Shown piece by piece: positions 24,188 through 34,748 of a stretch of 64,000 nt of DNA. The notes below the pieces were generated by a model, which ran no database searches, was not told where the DNA came from, and saw nothing but the letters and a program-made list of their open reading frames with translations. The stretch comes from Pseudisothecium myosuroides (lineage: Eukaryota > Streptophyta > Bryopsida > Hypnales > Lembophyllaceae): contig OX637289.1 of NCBI GenBank assembly GCA_951799445.1, positions 48,150,264 through 48,214,263 of the forward strand, written 5' to 3'. The stretch's first letter is position 1. Each line of letters begins with the position of its first letter. Both the position numbers and the translations under genes were made by a program.

Positions 24188-26597
24188 ATGAGAGGTTGGA
24201 GCTTTGGACAAGCAGGCAACATGCAGGTTGGTAGCCGCCTTGGTAGTCCGCGGGCGATTCGATGGCGGAAAGGAGAGTTGATTGGGGCAGGTGCGCTTCA
24301 GTTTCTTCCTGTTACTGAGTAATTGTATTTATGTGGGCTCTTCCCTTCAAGTATGTGAACGCTGTCGCACGAATGAGGTTTGACTTCGTACTAGTCGTCA
24401 CAACCTCCGGGTTCGGCAATTCTCTCTCGTCCAGTTTAGCGACATGAACATGCTAGGGCGTTGTTTGTGATGACTACCCCAGAATCTGTCAATCGTCTTC
24501 AGTTTGAGCCGTTTGTTTTCCGGCAGTTCCGAAAGATGTCCACTCCTTACACACCTCGAAAGTAGAATGCTCTGAAGGGTCGACATGCTTCTGGTTTGTT
24601 TCGTATGTGGGGACGGATATCGGAAACTCTCTTTACTTACATTGTTGGGTGCTATGATTTTTACAGGCGCCTATGGTCGAGTGTACATGGGCCTGAATCT
24701 GGACTCTGGTGAACTTATCGCAGTCAAGCAGGTATGCATTGCGCAGAACAACATCACCAAAGACAGGGCTCAATCGCATATCCGGGAACTAGAGGAAGAG
24801 GTGAAGCTCCTGCAGAACCTCTCTCATCCCAACATTGTTCGCTACCTGGGCACTGCACGAGAGGAAGAGGCTCTGAACATCTTCCTTGAATTTGTTCCTG
24901 GAGGATCTATTGCCTCACTCCTTGGCAAGTTCGGCTCGTTTACGGAGACTGTCATTCGAATGTATACCCGCCAACTGCTCCTGGGACTGGAATATCTCCA
25001 CAGCAACCACATTATGCACCGGGATATCAAGGGTGCGAACATTCTGGTTGACAACAAAGGGTGCATTAAGCTTGCTGACTTCGGTGCTTCTAAGAAAGTC
25101 GTCGAGCTCGCTACAATTTCCGAAGCAAAATCTATGAAGGGAACCCCCTACTGGATGGCCCCTGAGGTCATTCGGCAGACTGGACACAACTGGCAAGCTG
25201 ATATGTGGAGTGTCGGATGTACCGTCATAGAGATGGCGACTGGCAAACCCCCCTGGAGTCAGCAGTTCCAAGAAGTTGCGGCTCTTTTCCACATTGGCAC
25301 CACCAAGTCGCACCCTCCTATTCCTGAGCATCTGTCCGCTGATGGAAAAGACTTCCTATTGAGACTTTTACAGAGAGAGCCTCGGCTGAGGCCGAGTGCT
25401 GGTGAAATGTTGAAGCACCCGTTTGTACAGAATTACGAAATATACAATGGACAGGAAAGTGGTGAAGGTCGGCAAGTATTGGAAGAGCATTTGCAGCCCA
25501 CCAACGATGGATGCAGTGTCAGGACGTCAATGTCTCTGCGAAATTCCTTGAGGGGTTCCTTCAGGCAGAATGGTTTGGGATCTTGGAGACCAGGTGGTAT
25601 GTCTGTGAAAGACCTCTCCTTTTCCTTCAAGGATCGTCTATCATCCTTCAAAAAGTATTTGAGCATGAGCGGAGCTGGGAACACATATGGTGAGGATCTG
25701 AATTGTTCAGTGCGATTGGACTCTGTAAGAATGAATTCTCCGAGGGATTCCGTGAGGCTAGATTCTATGGGGGATTCTGTGAGGTTGGACTCAGTCCGAC
25801 GGGACACTTGGAGCGAGAGTTTTAACCCTATTTCAGAGCCTTCATACGTAGATGGCAGCAAGTGGCGTTTAAATTTGACAACAAATGGTGGATTCTCTGT
25901 AAGGCATTCGACTAGAAATGTTTCAGAGATATCGGAAAACCCTGCCATTGGAAGACAAAGCGTGGGTGAGAGGGGTTGGTCCATACGACAAGAGGATGAA
26001 GACGAAGTCACGGAGAGTAAGATTCGTGCATTTTTAGATGAGAAGGCTCTGGAGTTAAGAAAGCTGCAAACACCCCTGTATGAGGAATTTAACGATTCGT
26101 TGAGGGCATCTGCATTTCAAGAGAACGGAACCACAGCAGGGCCAGCAGAGAGTTTTGTTGCCCCTTTGAGTCCTGCTATGGCCAAGCAGCCAACTCCCAG
26201 TACAAGCAAGTCACCTAGCAATGCAAGTACTGTGAGCGGAAGGTCAGCGGGTATCCGCAGTAGCCAGGAGAGCGAAACCAGCGTGAGCTCTGACAGCGCA
26301 GGTGTAAATGCACTTCCGTCGACGAGTGCCAGCTTCAACCCTCTTGTGGAGATACCGTCCCCGAGGTTGAATGAACTGAAAGGGCTCAATGATGCCAAGC
26401 AGCCTTTGCGCAGTCCTGGTCTGAGTTCTAGTGAGCGCCAAAGGTTATGGAAAGAGGAGCTTCAGCAGGAACTTCAACTGAAACGAGAAGAGAAACGTAA
26501 GTACTCTCAAAGGATCGCCCCACTATCTCCCTCTCCCAACTCAAGAGCGCCTCAACGGCCAGGTAGCAGTCGATTAGCCTCTGCGTCGCAAGTATAG
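24188..26597 (+). CDS. NPK1/ANP-type MAP kinase kinase kinase
   Basis: Two coding exons, 24188-24290 and 24667-26597, join in phase inside the glycine-rich loop and give 677 aa. The kinase domain spans residues ~29-286. It has loop motif GAGAYGRVYMG, Lys55 in AVK, HRDIKGAN with catalytic Asp154, DFG Asp172 and GTPYWMAPEV. RWRKGELIG before the loop and ASKKVVELAT after DFG are hallmarks of the plant NPK1/ANP subfamily of MEKK-type kinases, which act above MKK and MPK in phragmoplast expansion and oxidative-stress signalling. The tail has the conserved FLDEKALELRKLQTPLYEEF block and ends with a charged WKEELQQEL helix like the kinesin (NACK/HINKEL)-binding C-terminus. A Ser/Arg repeat lies around residues 381-414. 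The N-terminus is shorter than in seed-plant homologues, and upstream exons may be missing. AATAAA lies 200 bp past the stop. Confidence 0.85.
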
Positions 26598-26795
26598 TTA
26601 ATTGTGGTGGTACTCTTGTCTAGAGCAGTCGATTTTCCAGTTCCTTTTGGGTGACTGTGTGGCACGTTTATTTATCACACGCGAGCTGAACTTTTTACCG
26701 CATTCGCGTAACCCTTAGCACGGCCATAGAATTTGTCGGCATTGGGTTACCTTGAGCTTTTCTTTACTTTGTAAAGTTGTAATTTTGACTTCACG

Positions 26796-26801
26796 AATAA
26801 A
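26796..26801 (+). terminator. Candidate polyadenylation signal of the MAPKKK gene
   Basis: A canonical AATAAA lies about 200 bp downstream of the MAPKKK stop codon in otherwise U-rich 3' sequence. This is a plausible plant near-upstream element; the cleavage site is unknown. Confidence 0.45.
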
Positions 26802-27392
26802 TCTAGGTGCGTGTCCTTGTGCATGTGGGGAGCCTTTTATGGTGCTGCGTTGATTATCAATGTTTATTAACATTCTTTGAAAGTGTCAGTATTTCAGCGA
26901 ACGGTGAATACCCTGTTTGGCCAGTAGTAAGGAAACTTAGGCATACGGATTTTACTCGAAATTTGATAGTGCAGCTTACGATCTTGAGTGGAGTGATGAG
27001 GGCTGGCTGGGTGCCACACCACAGCAAAATTTTATCTCGCTTGGGCTATCGCATGCAGAACCCGAATGAGACGGTTTTTACCGTGCTGGACTTGCCTCGG
27101 AACGGGGAATATTATCCATGTATTAGTAATGGAAATCGGCATACTTACTTTCTTTCATTAAAAAATAGAGGCTAATCTAGGTTGTCCCAAGTTCACTTTT
27201 GATCATTGAGGCATACCTGTGGCCGGGAGGCCTCAATTGTCTTGCCAAGTCGGTATCATTTGGGATTTCGGGTCTTCTGTGACATCCTTACCCCCGCACG
27301 CACGCACGCGATTGTCCCTACTGTAGAACACTTGCCGTACTTAGAATAGTTCTTCTGTTGGTTCTTCTGTTAGTTCTTCTGTTAGTTCTTCT

Positions 27393-27798
27393 CTTGGAAA
27401 TGAGCCTCAAATACACTAGATCTTGGAGAAAAAATCACCTTAGAAATTCATTTAAAAAAATTTTAGAGTAGATTTTGAAAAGCCATAAATTGATTGGGGT
27501 TATGCATGTTAGTCCCTTTAACCTTATATTTTTTTGGTGACCAACTTTTTAGATTTGACATGTGAAAAAAAATTGAAAGAATTTCTTAGTTTTAACACTT
27601 TCATGTTCAAACATTATAATCTTTCAATTCGTAAGTGATATTGTTGTGTTTTCTTTTCCTATGTGACATCTAACATGTTTAGTTTGAATTTGTACGGTTA
27701 CAATTCAAAAAATTGATACAACTTATCAGAATGTTGTCTTCTTGTTCAATTTTGAGCAAATTCCTAGAAGCTCAAAAAAGGCATTGGGCATTTAGGGG
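27393..27798 (+). mobile_element. Truncated piggyBac MITE (right part)
   Basis: From ggaaatgagcctcaaatac to the terminus CATTTAGGGG at 27798, followed by TTAA (27799-27802), this segment matches 2190-2598 in order and orientation. The left ~220 bp of that element are missing. Confidence 0.6.
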
Positions 27799-27975
27799 TT
27801 AAGTTAGTTTGTTTTGTTTTGTTTGTTGCATTGAGATCTTCTAAACCATGTGTCTCCCAGCGGCGTGCTTGGTATTGCAAGGAGGGGTGCATGGGCTTTG
27901 TTTTGTATCATTTGGACCTTCAATGGGAAAGTTATGGATTTTTGAATTATTTTTGGTTCTAAAAAATTAGAAAAA
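27799..27975 (-). repeat. Dispersed repeat, family C, inverted copy
   Basis: Read on the minus strand this shows the family C blocks: caaagcccatgcacccctccttgc, a cgccgctggg variant, gatctcaatgcaac, and a run of acaaaacaaaac before acttaa. It abuts the end of the truncated piggyBac MITE. Confidence 0.5.
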
Positions 27976-30166
27976 ATTACATTACTAGTATATAATGAAA
28001 GATAGAAAACTTGGTCTGGCAAAAAATTTATAAAATTATAAAAAAATAGACTTTTAAAAAACGTAAAAAATCAATAGCAAGCATAGAATATAGAGGAACT
28101 TTGGGTATGAGTTCTAATATTTTCATCATCAATTGGGAAAATATTGCTATACATTACAATCTTCCAATTAAAAACTTAACTTCTAAAGTCCCAAATGTCT
28201 CAAAAAGCCCCAAGAGTTGCCTTCTGGGGAAGTATTTATGATCTTAATTTTTGGCAAGACACTTTGGAATTTTTTTTCCAAGATAGGAAAGTTGATTAGC
28301 TTTCTAGGAATATAATTTTATATCAATTGGTTTCCAGATGCAAAAGTTATGCCACAATAAGCCCATAATAGGCAAGGATGGGAAGCAAAAAAATCCAACA
28401 AAAACTTGAAATAACTTTTTCTTAAATGTATTTCTTATAGATTTTATTTTTGTATATCTGAAAAGATATAATTCATTCCATTTGAATAAGTGATGTCAAA
28501 GTTATAAAGCTTCTTGTTTAAAGGGCAATCTTAGCAAAAAATTTAGAAAAGAAAGTATTAGATCCGTTTATGAAACCAATTTAAACAATTTAAAGAAAAA
28601 ATTGCAAATGGTTTAGTTTGCTTTCTAGAACAATATCACCGTTGGAATTGCTCTTTTTCAATTCTATCTCAAAGCTATCAACAATTTTGTTTTTCCTTCT
28701 ATCTTATTTTTACTTTGCCTTGATAATTTTTTTTAAATGATGGGGGAAGGGGAGGGATCCAAATCCTCAACTCAATTCCTTAGCTTAAAAATAACTTAAT
28801 TCTCAATCCGTAATTATTTTTTGTTTTAATTTAGCAGATTCAAATTCTTATAATCTAATTAGGCTAGGAGCAAAATAAATTTGTTTTCTTCACTTTAAAT
28901 GTTTCTTTCTTGTAATCAATAGGGTCAAAGTTTGTGAAATTTCTTCTAGACATGTTCATTCTAGTCTAGTGCATGATCCTATGGTTAAATATGCAAAAGA
29001 AAAAAAAGTAAATTTTTTTTGTTGTTTGCATTGAAAATGACAATTTTGAGTGGTTTTTAATGAAAGAATGGCCTCGAGACTGTAGGAATTAATTCTATTT
29101 ATAGATGATGACAAAACTTCATCATATCCTGATAATATTTCATTTTTGTCTCCCACTTTGAACTAAACTTGCAACATTGTATTTGAAATAATTTTGTTGG
29201 AATGCATCTTTTGAAAGTTGTTTGCGTGTGAGTTGCTTGCTTTGATGAAACTTAGCTCAATTTAGTTAAAAATGGCAAAGTCAAAAAATATCACTTGCAT
29301 TTTTGTGCCAATTCTTAAGAACTAAATGCAAGACAACATGAAACACAATTTGAAACCTTGAAGACTAAGTTGGGGCATGAAAAAGCTTTGCTAATGAAGT
29401 ATCTTGTTTGCAAAACTCAAGGCATAAAGGTAACCGAGTTGTTTAGTATGCCCCATAGTAAAAGAATTGAAGCCAACAAAGATAGTGAAGGTTAGAGGGC
29501 ATTAAACTACTTGATTTTTTTTTCTTCTTTGGGATCCAATATTTACAACACTTGAATAATAAAGAGACATCAACAATGCAAGCTTGCAATTACTTAAAGA
29601 TGATGCAAAAGAATCATCAAAAAGATATAAAGTCTATGAAAAATTCTTTGAAGGTTTAATGTTTACATAGTTCACTTCAACAAGAGAAGTCAAACAAGGT
29701 TACAAGAAATATGTTGAAGATTGTTTTTCTTTGTTCAAAAAAGGCAATCAACATTCTATTATATTTTTCAATCATTAGGAATTGAGGAATTCCATCATCA
29801 AAACATTGAAAGTGCATAGAAAGATTGGACAACTAAACCTCTTTATGTAAGGTCAATAAAAAAGAAGGAACTATAGTTATTTTTGCACAATGAATCAATA
29901 GATCATCTAACTTCTTCAAAATGGATTGAGTAGGGATTTTTTTGAAAAAAAGCTTAATTGAATATTCTTCAAGACAACCATTTCAAGAAGCAAACTTCTT
30001 TGAAATGGATCGAGTAGGGATTTTGTTAAAAACAAACTTAACCCCTAAAGGACCAAACACCGTTTTTTTGACAACATAGCGATTTTGGGCTGCTCACTAC
30101 AAACATGAATTTTTATTTTTTTTCTTTGAAATTTTCATGCAAGATGTGTCCAAGGAGTAGCTTTAA

Positions 30167-31315
30167 CCCCTAAAGGACCAAGGCCTTTCTTCTGCCAAAA
30201 AACACTCAAAACTGCCATTTCTATAGCAAAAAGTAAAAAAAATTAAAATTGTTTTTTTTATCACATCTAACCGTAGGATCTTACACCTAATTGGTATAAG
30301 AATGTGTGGAAAAAATTTCAGAATTTTTGACCACACAGATTGCAAGATATCTGCGTTTAAAGTGGAAAAAACAATTTTTTCAGCACATTGTGGGACCAGA
30401 TTTTTTGACTTTAAACATTTTTAACTTAAAATATTTGCACTATAGCGTTTTGAGCTTTAACCCCAAAATGACCCTGAGGACACATTCTGTCCTCGAACTT
30501 TTTTGCATACTAAATAACGTAAAATTACAGCAAAATTAGATTAAGTTGTTAACTACACAATTGTAGGTGGCCAAGGGCTGATAAAGAATCTGGGTTCAGA
30601 TTTTCAAGTTGACGTGGCAGTGAATTTATAAACACTTGAAACCAACGACACCCTCTGTGGGTCGCTTGAAACGTACAGTGCCACATAGGATGGCGACGCC
30701 CGGTGACGAGGACGCGACCCGAAAAAATACCGTTGCGGGGAGGGGGTCCGTCCTCTGGGACATGTCGTTCCCACCCTAAAAAACCCTTGTTTCTCTTGTA
30801 CCTCTCGGCTTGCTCTGTTGCCCATGCACAAGGAGGGTTTTAGAATGAATATAGGACTGCACGATCACGGGAAGGCTTAGAATTTAGGGTACCAGGCTCG
30901 TTGCGGTCGCTCTTGGAAGTCTTTGGATTCCTAAAGGACAATCTCAAACAAGAGAGTGGAAGGGAAGGTGGGAGAGACGGAGAGTAGGACAACTCCAATT
31001 GCGGAGTGCATTTCTGAGTTGGAGAGTCAAGTGCAGGACAAGTTCAGTTGAGGGTTTCATGGTGTTTAGTGGGAGAATTGGCGCACAGGACAACTCCAAT
31101 TGAGGAGTGGAACTTGAGGGAGGGGGCGCGGCGATGGAGACAATTGTGCGGAGGCGGCTATTCTTCAAGTGGAGTCGCAATCTGATGCAGGAGGACGGCT
31201 ACGAAGCTGGGGTCATCAAGATGAGGAGTGGGCGTAGTAGTGCTGCATTTGGGCTTGCATCTCAGAGGCTTCAACATCGTCTGTACCTGCGCGTGCTTCC
31301 CAATTGTCAACTACG
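30167..31315 (+). promoter_or_regulatory. 5' region of the piggyBac element
   Basis: The first ~450 bp are AT-rich and shared with MITEs. From about 30640 the DNA becomes GC-richer. A motif aggacaactccaattg followed by (c/a)ggagtg occurs at about 30988 and again at about 31088, a 100-bp spacing, with a related fragment near 31035. This is the likely promoter and leader of the transposase transcript. No coding domain was identified. Confidence 0.45.
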
Positions 31316-32116
31316 ATGGAGGATTTATGGAGCAACTCCCTCGCAGAAGTCCCACAATCTCGAAGGGCAGAAGCGGAGGTCATTCATCGTTGGCTTCTGG
31401 AGATTGATGCTACGGAGACTCAGCGGCAACAGATCTTGCATTGCCTGGATGATCGGCACTTGTTGGCGCTACCTCGTTGCTCTAGGATTTTGCATTTTCC
31501 TACGGTTTTGGAAGCCACGCATTGGAGGATCTTGTTTTATAGTAACCTTGCGTTCATCTTGGGGTGGAAGAAGAGAAGAGATTTTCCAGACGCCCTTTTC
31601 AGGGTTGTGAGAGCAATTTGGCCTGATGAGCAACCAGCTATCAGTGAAGGAGGCGGCACGCCTTTCTGCACAAGACCGATTACTCGAGCGCTCCCCTGCC
31701 TGCAAGCGTCGGATCAAGCGCCGGGTGCGAGAGCGATCAAGGACGCAGCCAATTCGGTGCAAGGGCTTGCCGGTGGGGAGGCAAAATTGCCCACTTCTTT
31801 CTCCTGTGGGAGCAATGCCAACAAGTCCAGGGAGCGCGGCATCGCCAGTCATGCACCCTCCTTCGAACCGCAGGAGGCTCGAGCTCTTCCCTGTTCCCGT
31901 GTTGCCATCACCGTTAGAGTGCCAAAAAGGTCCGACTCAAGTGACAGTACAACTTCGACTGCCAGATGCGGGCACCAACGACGCCGCACAAGAGAACATG
32001 CCAGGAAGAGAGCCGAAGACTTCTTTTGCCAAAATCAAGGGGAGGCCGAGAGCAAATCAGTCGAAGAATGCAGTCGAGGTTGTGGAGGGGAGAGGGATTC
32101 TTCCCTCCCCTTGTAG
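31316..32116 (+). CDS. Overlapping upstream frame of the piggyBac element (266 codons)
   Basis: An ATG at 31316 opens a frame whose first ~105 codons look protein-like. It begins MEDLWSNSLAEV, with amphipathic stretches such as RWLLEIDATE and THWRILFYSNLAFILGWKK. After about 31630 the composition becomes arbitrary, and the frame runs to 32116 inside the transposase frame, overlapping it by 491 nt. It could be a separate small element protein, or the true transposase N-terminus reached by a +1 frameshift or an indel near 31611-31650. A simple intron is unlikely, because the transposase frame has a stop at 31608-31610. I do not recognise the domain. Confidence 0.35.
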   Translation: MEDLWSNSLAEVPQSRRAEAEVIHRWLLEIDATETQRQQILHCLDDRHLLALPRCSRILHFPTVLEATHWRILFYSNLAFILGWKKRRDFPDALFRVVRAIWPDEQPAISEGGGTPFCTRPITRALPCLQASDQAPGARAIKDAANSVQGLAGGEAKLPTSFSCGSNANKSRERGIASHAPSFEPQEARALPCSRVAITVRVPKRSDSSDSTTSTARCGHQRRRTREHARKRAEDFFCQNQGEAESKSVEECSRGCGGERDSSLPL

Positions 32117-34748
32117 GGTCACAGAAGGCAACAAGATGGGGACGGGGTTGGGGAGGGGAAGAGGGCGTGGTAGGAGAAGGGACAACATTTTGGGAGCCAA
32201 CAGTGGTGAGACGGAGAATTCAGAGGGTGTGGGTGTGAGGCAAGGACGGATCAAAAACTGTTCGCAAAAAGGAAGGGTCGTGGATGCCCATGGCTCAGTT
32301 CAGAGAGAAGTAGTGACACCGCCGGGTTGGGGTCCAAGGGCTATTGCTGTGGACATGCCAAAGTCTCCTCGTCGTTTGAGGGAAAGGGTATCTAACAATT
32401 TGCTTTTTAGAATGACAGATGAGCAGCACGGATTGGAGAGATTGATGTTGGTTGATTCTCATGAGCATGTCCGGGCCGATTCAATTCAGGGAACAGACAT
32501 AGAAGAGGCCACCGATACACAAATGGATTGTAAAGAGACCCCTGGTTCTGGGTGTGATAGCGCGGAGCGACTTCGAGCAATTCGAGAAGGCAAGCGTCCG
32601 GTGTCTGTTGATGGAGACATACCAAATTCGGTGAGAGCAAGGGACAGCCTCGACTGGTATGCTGCATGCGGTAACGGACAAAGTTGTATGCACATTGGCA
32701 CCCCTGAAAGTCAGCCCGTGATTGTGGAGCATGTGCGGGTGCCACGTTCGATGTTGGGATTGAGCCCAGGAGTTAGCGAGGCTAACATGTTACTTGGCCA
32801 GGTCAATCGTGAATTCCAGCATTTTGTGACGAAAGCCCCCATGTACCTTGTCGATTTTGGAGGCGTGCTTGGAACTCACGCTTTGGAGAAGCAGCGTTGT
32901 GAACCCGTGTTTGCAGAAGACCTACAAGTGCCTGAAACGGGAGTACAAGATGGAGGGGACGAAGCAATTTTATTGATGCCAGACACTACATTCACATTGG
33001 ACCTGCCGGAGTATCTACAAGATGGAGGGGACGACAGTGATGAAAGCGGAGATTGGGAGGCTGACTCCATCGACTGGCAGGGCAATAGTGACTCAGGTAA
33101 TTCTGATTGGACATTGTCAGATTCGGGTACTGAGCCAGAAGTAGTAGAGGATACTATCCTTCATGCCCCAGATTTAGAGTTTGAGTCGTTATCTTTTGAG
33201 CATCGATATGCTTCCACGCATTGGAAGGACCTGAGCACCACGCTGCAGGCTCCCCGGTTTGCTTTCACGGGGTCAATTCCAGGTCCAAAATGCCGTCATA
33301 GAAGGCGTCCAGTTCCTCCTCAGGATTTTTTTGAGCCCTTTTGGCCACTCGAGACTTTGAGTCGAATCTGTGACCAAAGTAATCGGTACACTAGTCAACT
33401 TAGGTATAGGAACCCTTCGCAAACCAATGGCGGTCTAAACTGGACCAATTTGACACCTAAAGAGCTACGATGTTGGCTAGGGATTTGCATTCTCATGGGT
33501 CTCAAAAAGTTGCCAAACAATAGGTTATATTGGGGGAAGCGGGCATTTTTTGGGTGTCCTTTGATACAATCAGTCATGCGCAGAGCTAGGTTCGAGCAGA
33601 TCAGCCGCAACATACACTTGGTCGATAATAGCACACTGGTTGTAGACAAAAAAGATCTGAATTACGATAAGATAGGAAAGGTGCGCTGGCTACTTGAGTC
33701 TTTTGTGGGAATTTCCAAGCAATTGTATAATTGTGAACGTTATATCTGCGTTGATGAGATTATGATCCCACACCGCGGTAGAAGGTGCGATATAAAGCAG
33801 TATATGCCTGCTAAACCCGTCAAATATGGTATCAAGGTTTGGTGCTGTGCCAATAGCAAATCCCGTTATGTGTACGACCTTCAAGTCTACACAGGACGAA
33901 AGGGTCAGAGCAGTGAAAAGGACTTGGGCTTCAAGGTAGTGACCACCTTAGTGTCGGACTTGAAAGGGAAAGGTCATGTAGTGGTGACTGATCGGTATTT
34001 TACATCTCCGCATCTTTTTGATGAATTGCTAAAACAGGGGTTCCTGGCTACCGGTACGGTAATGCCGAACCGAGCTGGTATGCCTCCAGACTTAGCTGCT
34101 TATTCCCACGTACACGGTGAGCGGGGTGGCATTATAGTAAAGATGCATCGTTCACGCTGCATGTCTGCAGTAGTCTGGTTTGATCGAATTCCTGTGTTTC
34201 TTTTGAGCACCTCCGTAGATCCGATAGCACAGGGGACGTTCTGTTACAGGTGGACCAGAGGGGAAGGACGGAAGCAGTATCATACTTCTCCAATTCTCCT
34301 TGAATACCAAGAAATGATGCGCGGAGTAGACTTGGTTGATCAGTGTCGCATGGAGTATATGGCACAACTCCGATCCCATAAATGGTGGCATCGCTTGATG
34401 TTATTTGTGTTAGACACTAGCCTTGGCAATGCCTATGTCATGTATAAGTCTCATGTTTCAGATTCTGGGCAGAAGCGGTGGATGTCCAGAGTTGAATATC
34501 ATTACGCACTTGCACGATGGTGGTGCAATCCGGAAGTGAAGCCTGGTCGCACAAGTGCCGCCTTCAACCGCCATGACAGTGGGCTCCACTATTCAGCGAA
34601 GCATCAAAAACTTCGAGCTAAGTGTGTCATTTGCGGCCGCAAGCAGATACGTTATTGCCCAGGCTGTGGTGGAGCCTATATGTGTGAGGGGTCATGTTAC
34701 TTGAAGGTCCATACAACCGCAAAGTATGCTGCCAAGGTTTTGAGGTGA
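31626..34748 (+). CDS. piggyBac transposase
   Basis: A single 1040-aa frame; typical members are around 600 aa, so there is an extra N-terminal portion. Residues 1 to ~300 are basic and Pro/Arg-rich, with a GRGRGRGRRR run. Then comes an acidic Asp/Ser-rich stretch (~460-510). The DDE_Tnp_1_7 catalytic region runs from about residue 530 (HWKDLS) to ~965. The catalytic aspartates are visible: Asp710 in CVDEIMIPHRGR, Asp789 in VVVTDRYFTS, and Asp902 and Asp905 in RGVDLVDQ, spaced as in insect piggyBac. A C-terminal cysteine-rich Zn-binding domain (CVICGRKQIRYC, CPGC, CEGSC and a final His) would bind the element ends. The enzyme cuts and pastes at TTAA without leaving a footprint. The frame has no internal stop and no intron. 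The start ATG is uncertain because an upstream overlapping frame is also open. Confidence 0.9.
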   Translation: MSNQLSVKEAARLSAQDRLLERSPACKRRIKRRVRERSRTQPIRCKGLPVGRQNCPLLSPVGAMPTSPGSAASPVMHPPSNRRRLELFPVPVLPSPLECQKGPTQVTVQLRLPDAGTNDAAQENMPGREPKTSFAKIKGRPRANQSKNAVEVVEGRGILPSPCRVTEGNKMGTGLGRGRGRGRRRDNILGANSGETENSEGVGVRQGRIKNCSQKGRVVDAHGSVQREVVTPPGWGPRAIAVDMPKSPRRLRERVSNNLLFRMTDEQHGLERLMLVDSHEHVRADSIQGTDIEEATDTQMDCKETPGSGCDSAERLRAIREGKRPVSVDGDIPNSVRARDSLDWYAACGNGQSCMHIGTPESQPVIVEHVRVPRSMLGLSPGVSEANMLLGQVNREFQHFVTKAPMYLVDFGGVLGTHALEKQRCEPVFAEDLQVPETGVQDGGDEAILLMPDTTFTLDLPEYLQDGGDDSDESGDWEADSIDWQGNSDSGNSDWTLSDSGTEPEVVEDTILHAPDLEFESLSFEHRYASTHWKDLSTTLQAPRFAFTGSIPGPKCRHRRRPVPPQDFFEPFWPLETLSRICDQSNRYTSQLRYRNPSQTNGGLNWTNLTPKELRCWLGICILMGLKKLPNNRLYWGKRAFFGCPLIQSVMRRARFEQISRNIHLVDNSTLVVDKKDLNYDKIGKVRWLLESFVGISKQLYNCERYICVDEIMIPHRGRRCDIKQYMPAKPVKYGIKVWCCANSKSRYVYDLQVYTGRKGQSSEKDLGFKVVTTLVSDLKGKGHVVVTDRYFTSPHLFDELLKQGFLATGTVMPNRAGMPPDLAAYSHVHGERGGIIVKMHRSRCMSAVVWFDRIPVFLLSTSVDPIAQGTFCYRWTRGEGRKQYHTSPILLEYQEMMRGVDLVDQCRMEYMAQLRSHKWWHRLMLFVLDTSLGNAYVMYKSHVSDSGQKRWMSRVEYHYALARWWCNPEVKPGRTSAAFNRHDSGLHYSAKHQKLRAKCVICGRKQIRYCPGCGGAYMCEGSCYLKVHTTAKYAAKVLR

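Larger units (their letters stand above)
26810..30037. other. Intergenic spacer with piggyBac MITE remnants
   Basis: Bases 26810-27360 keep balanced composition and may be a longer 3' UTR; one 122-codon frame there has no recognisable domain. A 12-bp tandem (TTCTTCTGTTAG type, about four copies) lies at 27348-27395. From 27393 the DNA is AT-rich. A segment at about 28700-29095 ends with agacaattttgagtgg-like and ggcctcgagactgtagg-like blocks before TTAA, resembling the MITE end at 2940-3000. Confidence 0.5.

Noticed and set aside
26807..27175. Plus-strand 122-codon frame after the MAPKKK
   Set aside because: It overlaps the candidate polyadenylation region, does not begin with ATG, and has no recognisable domain or splice context.
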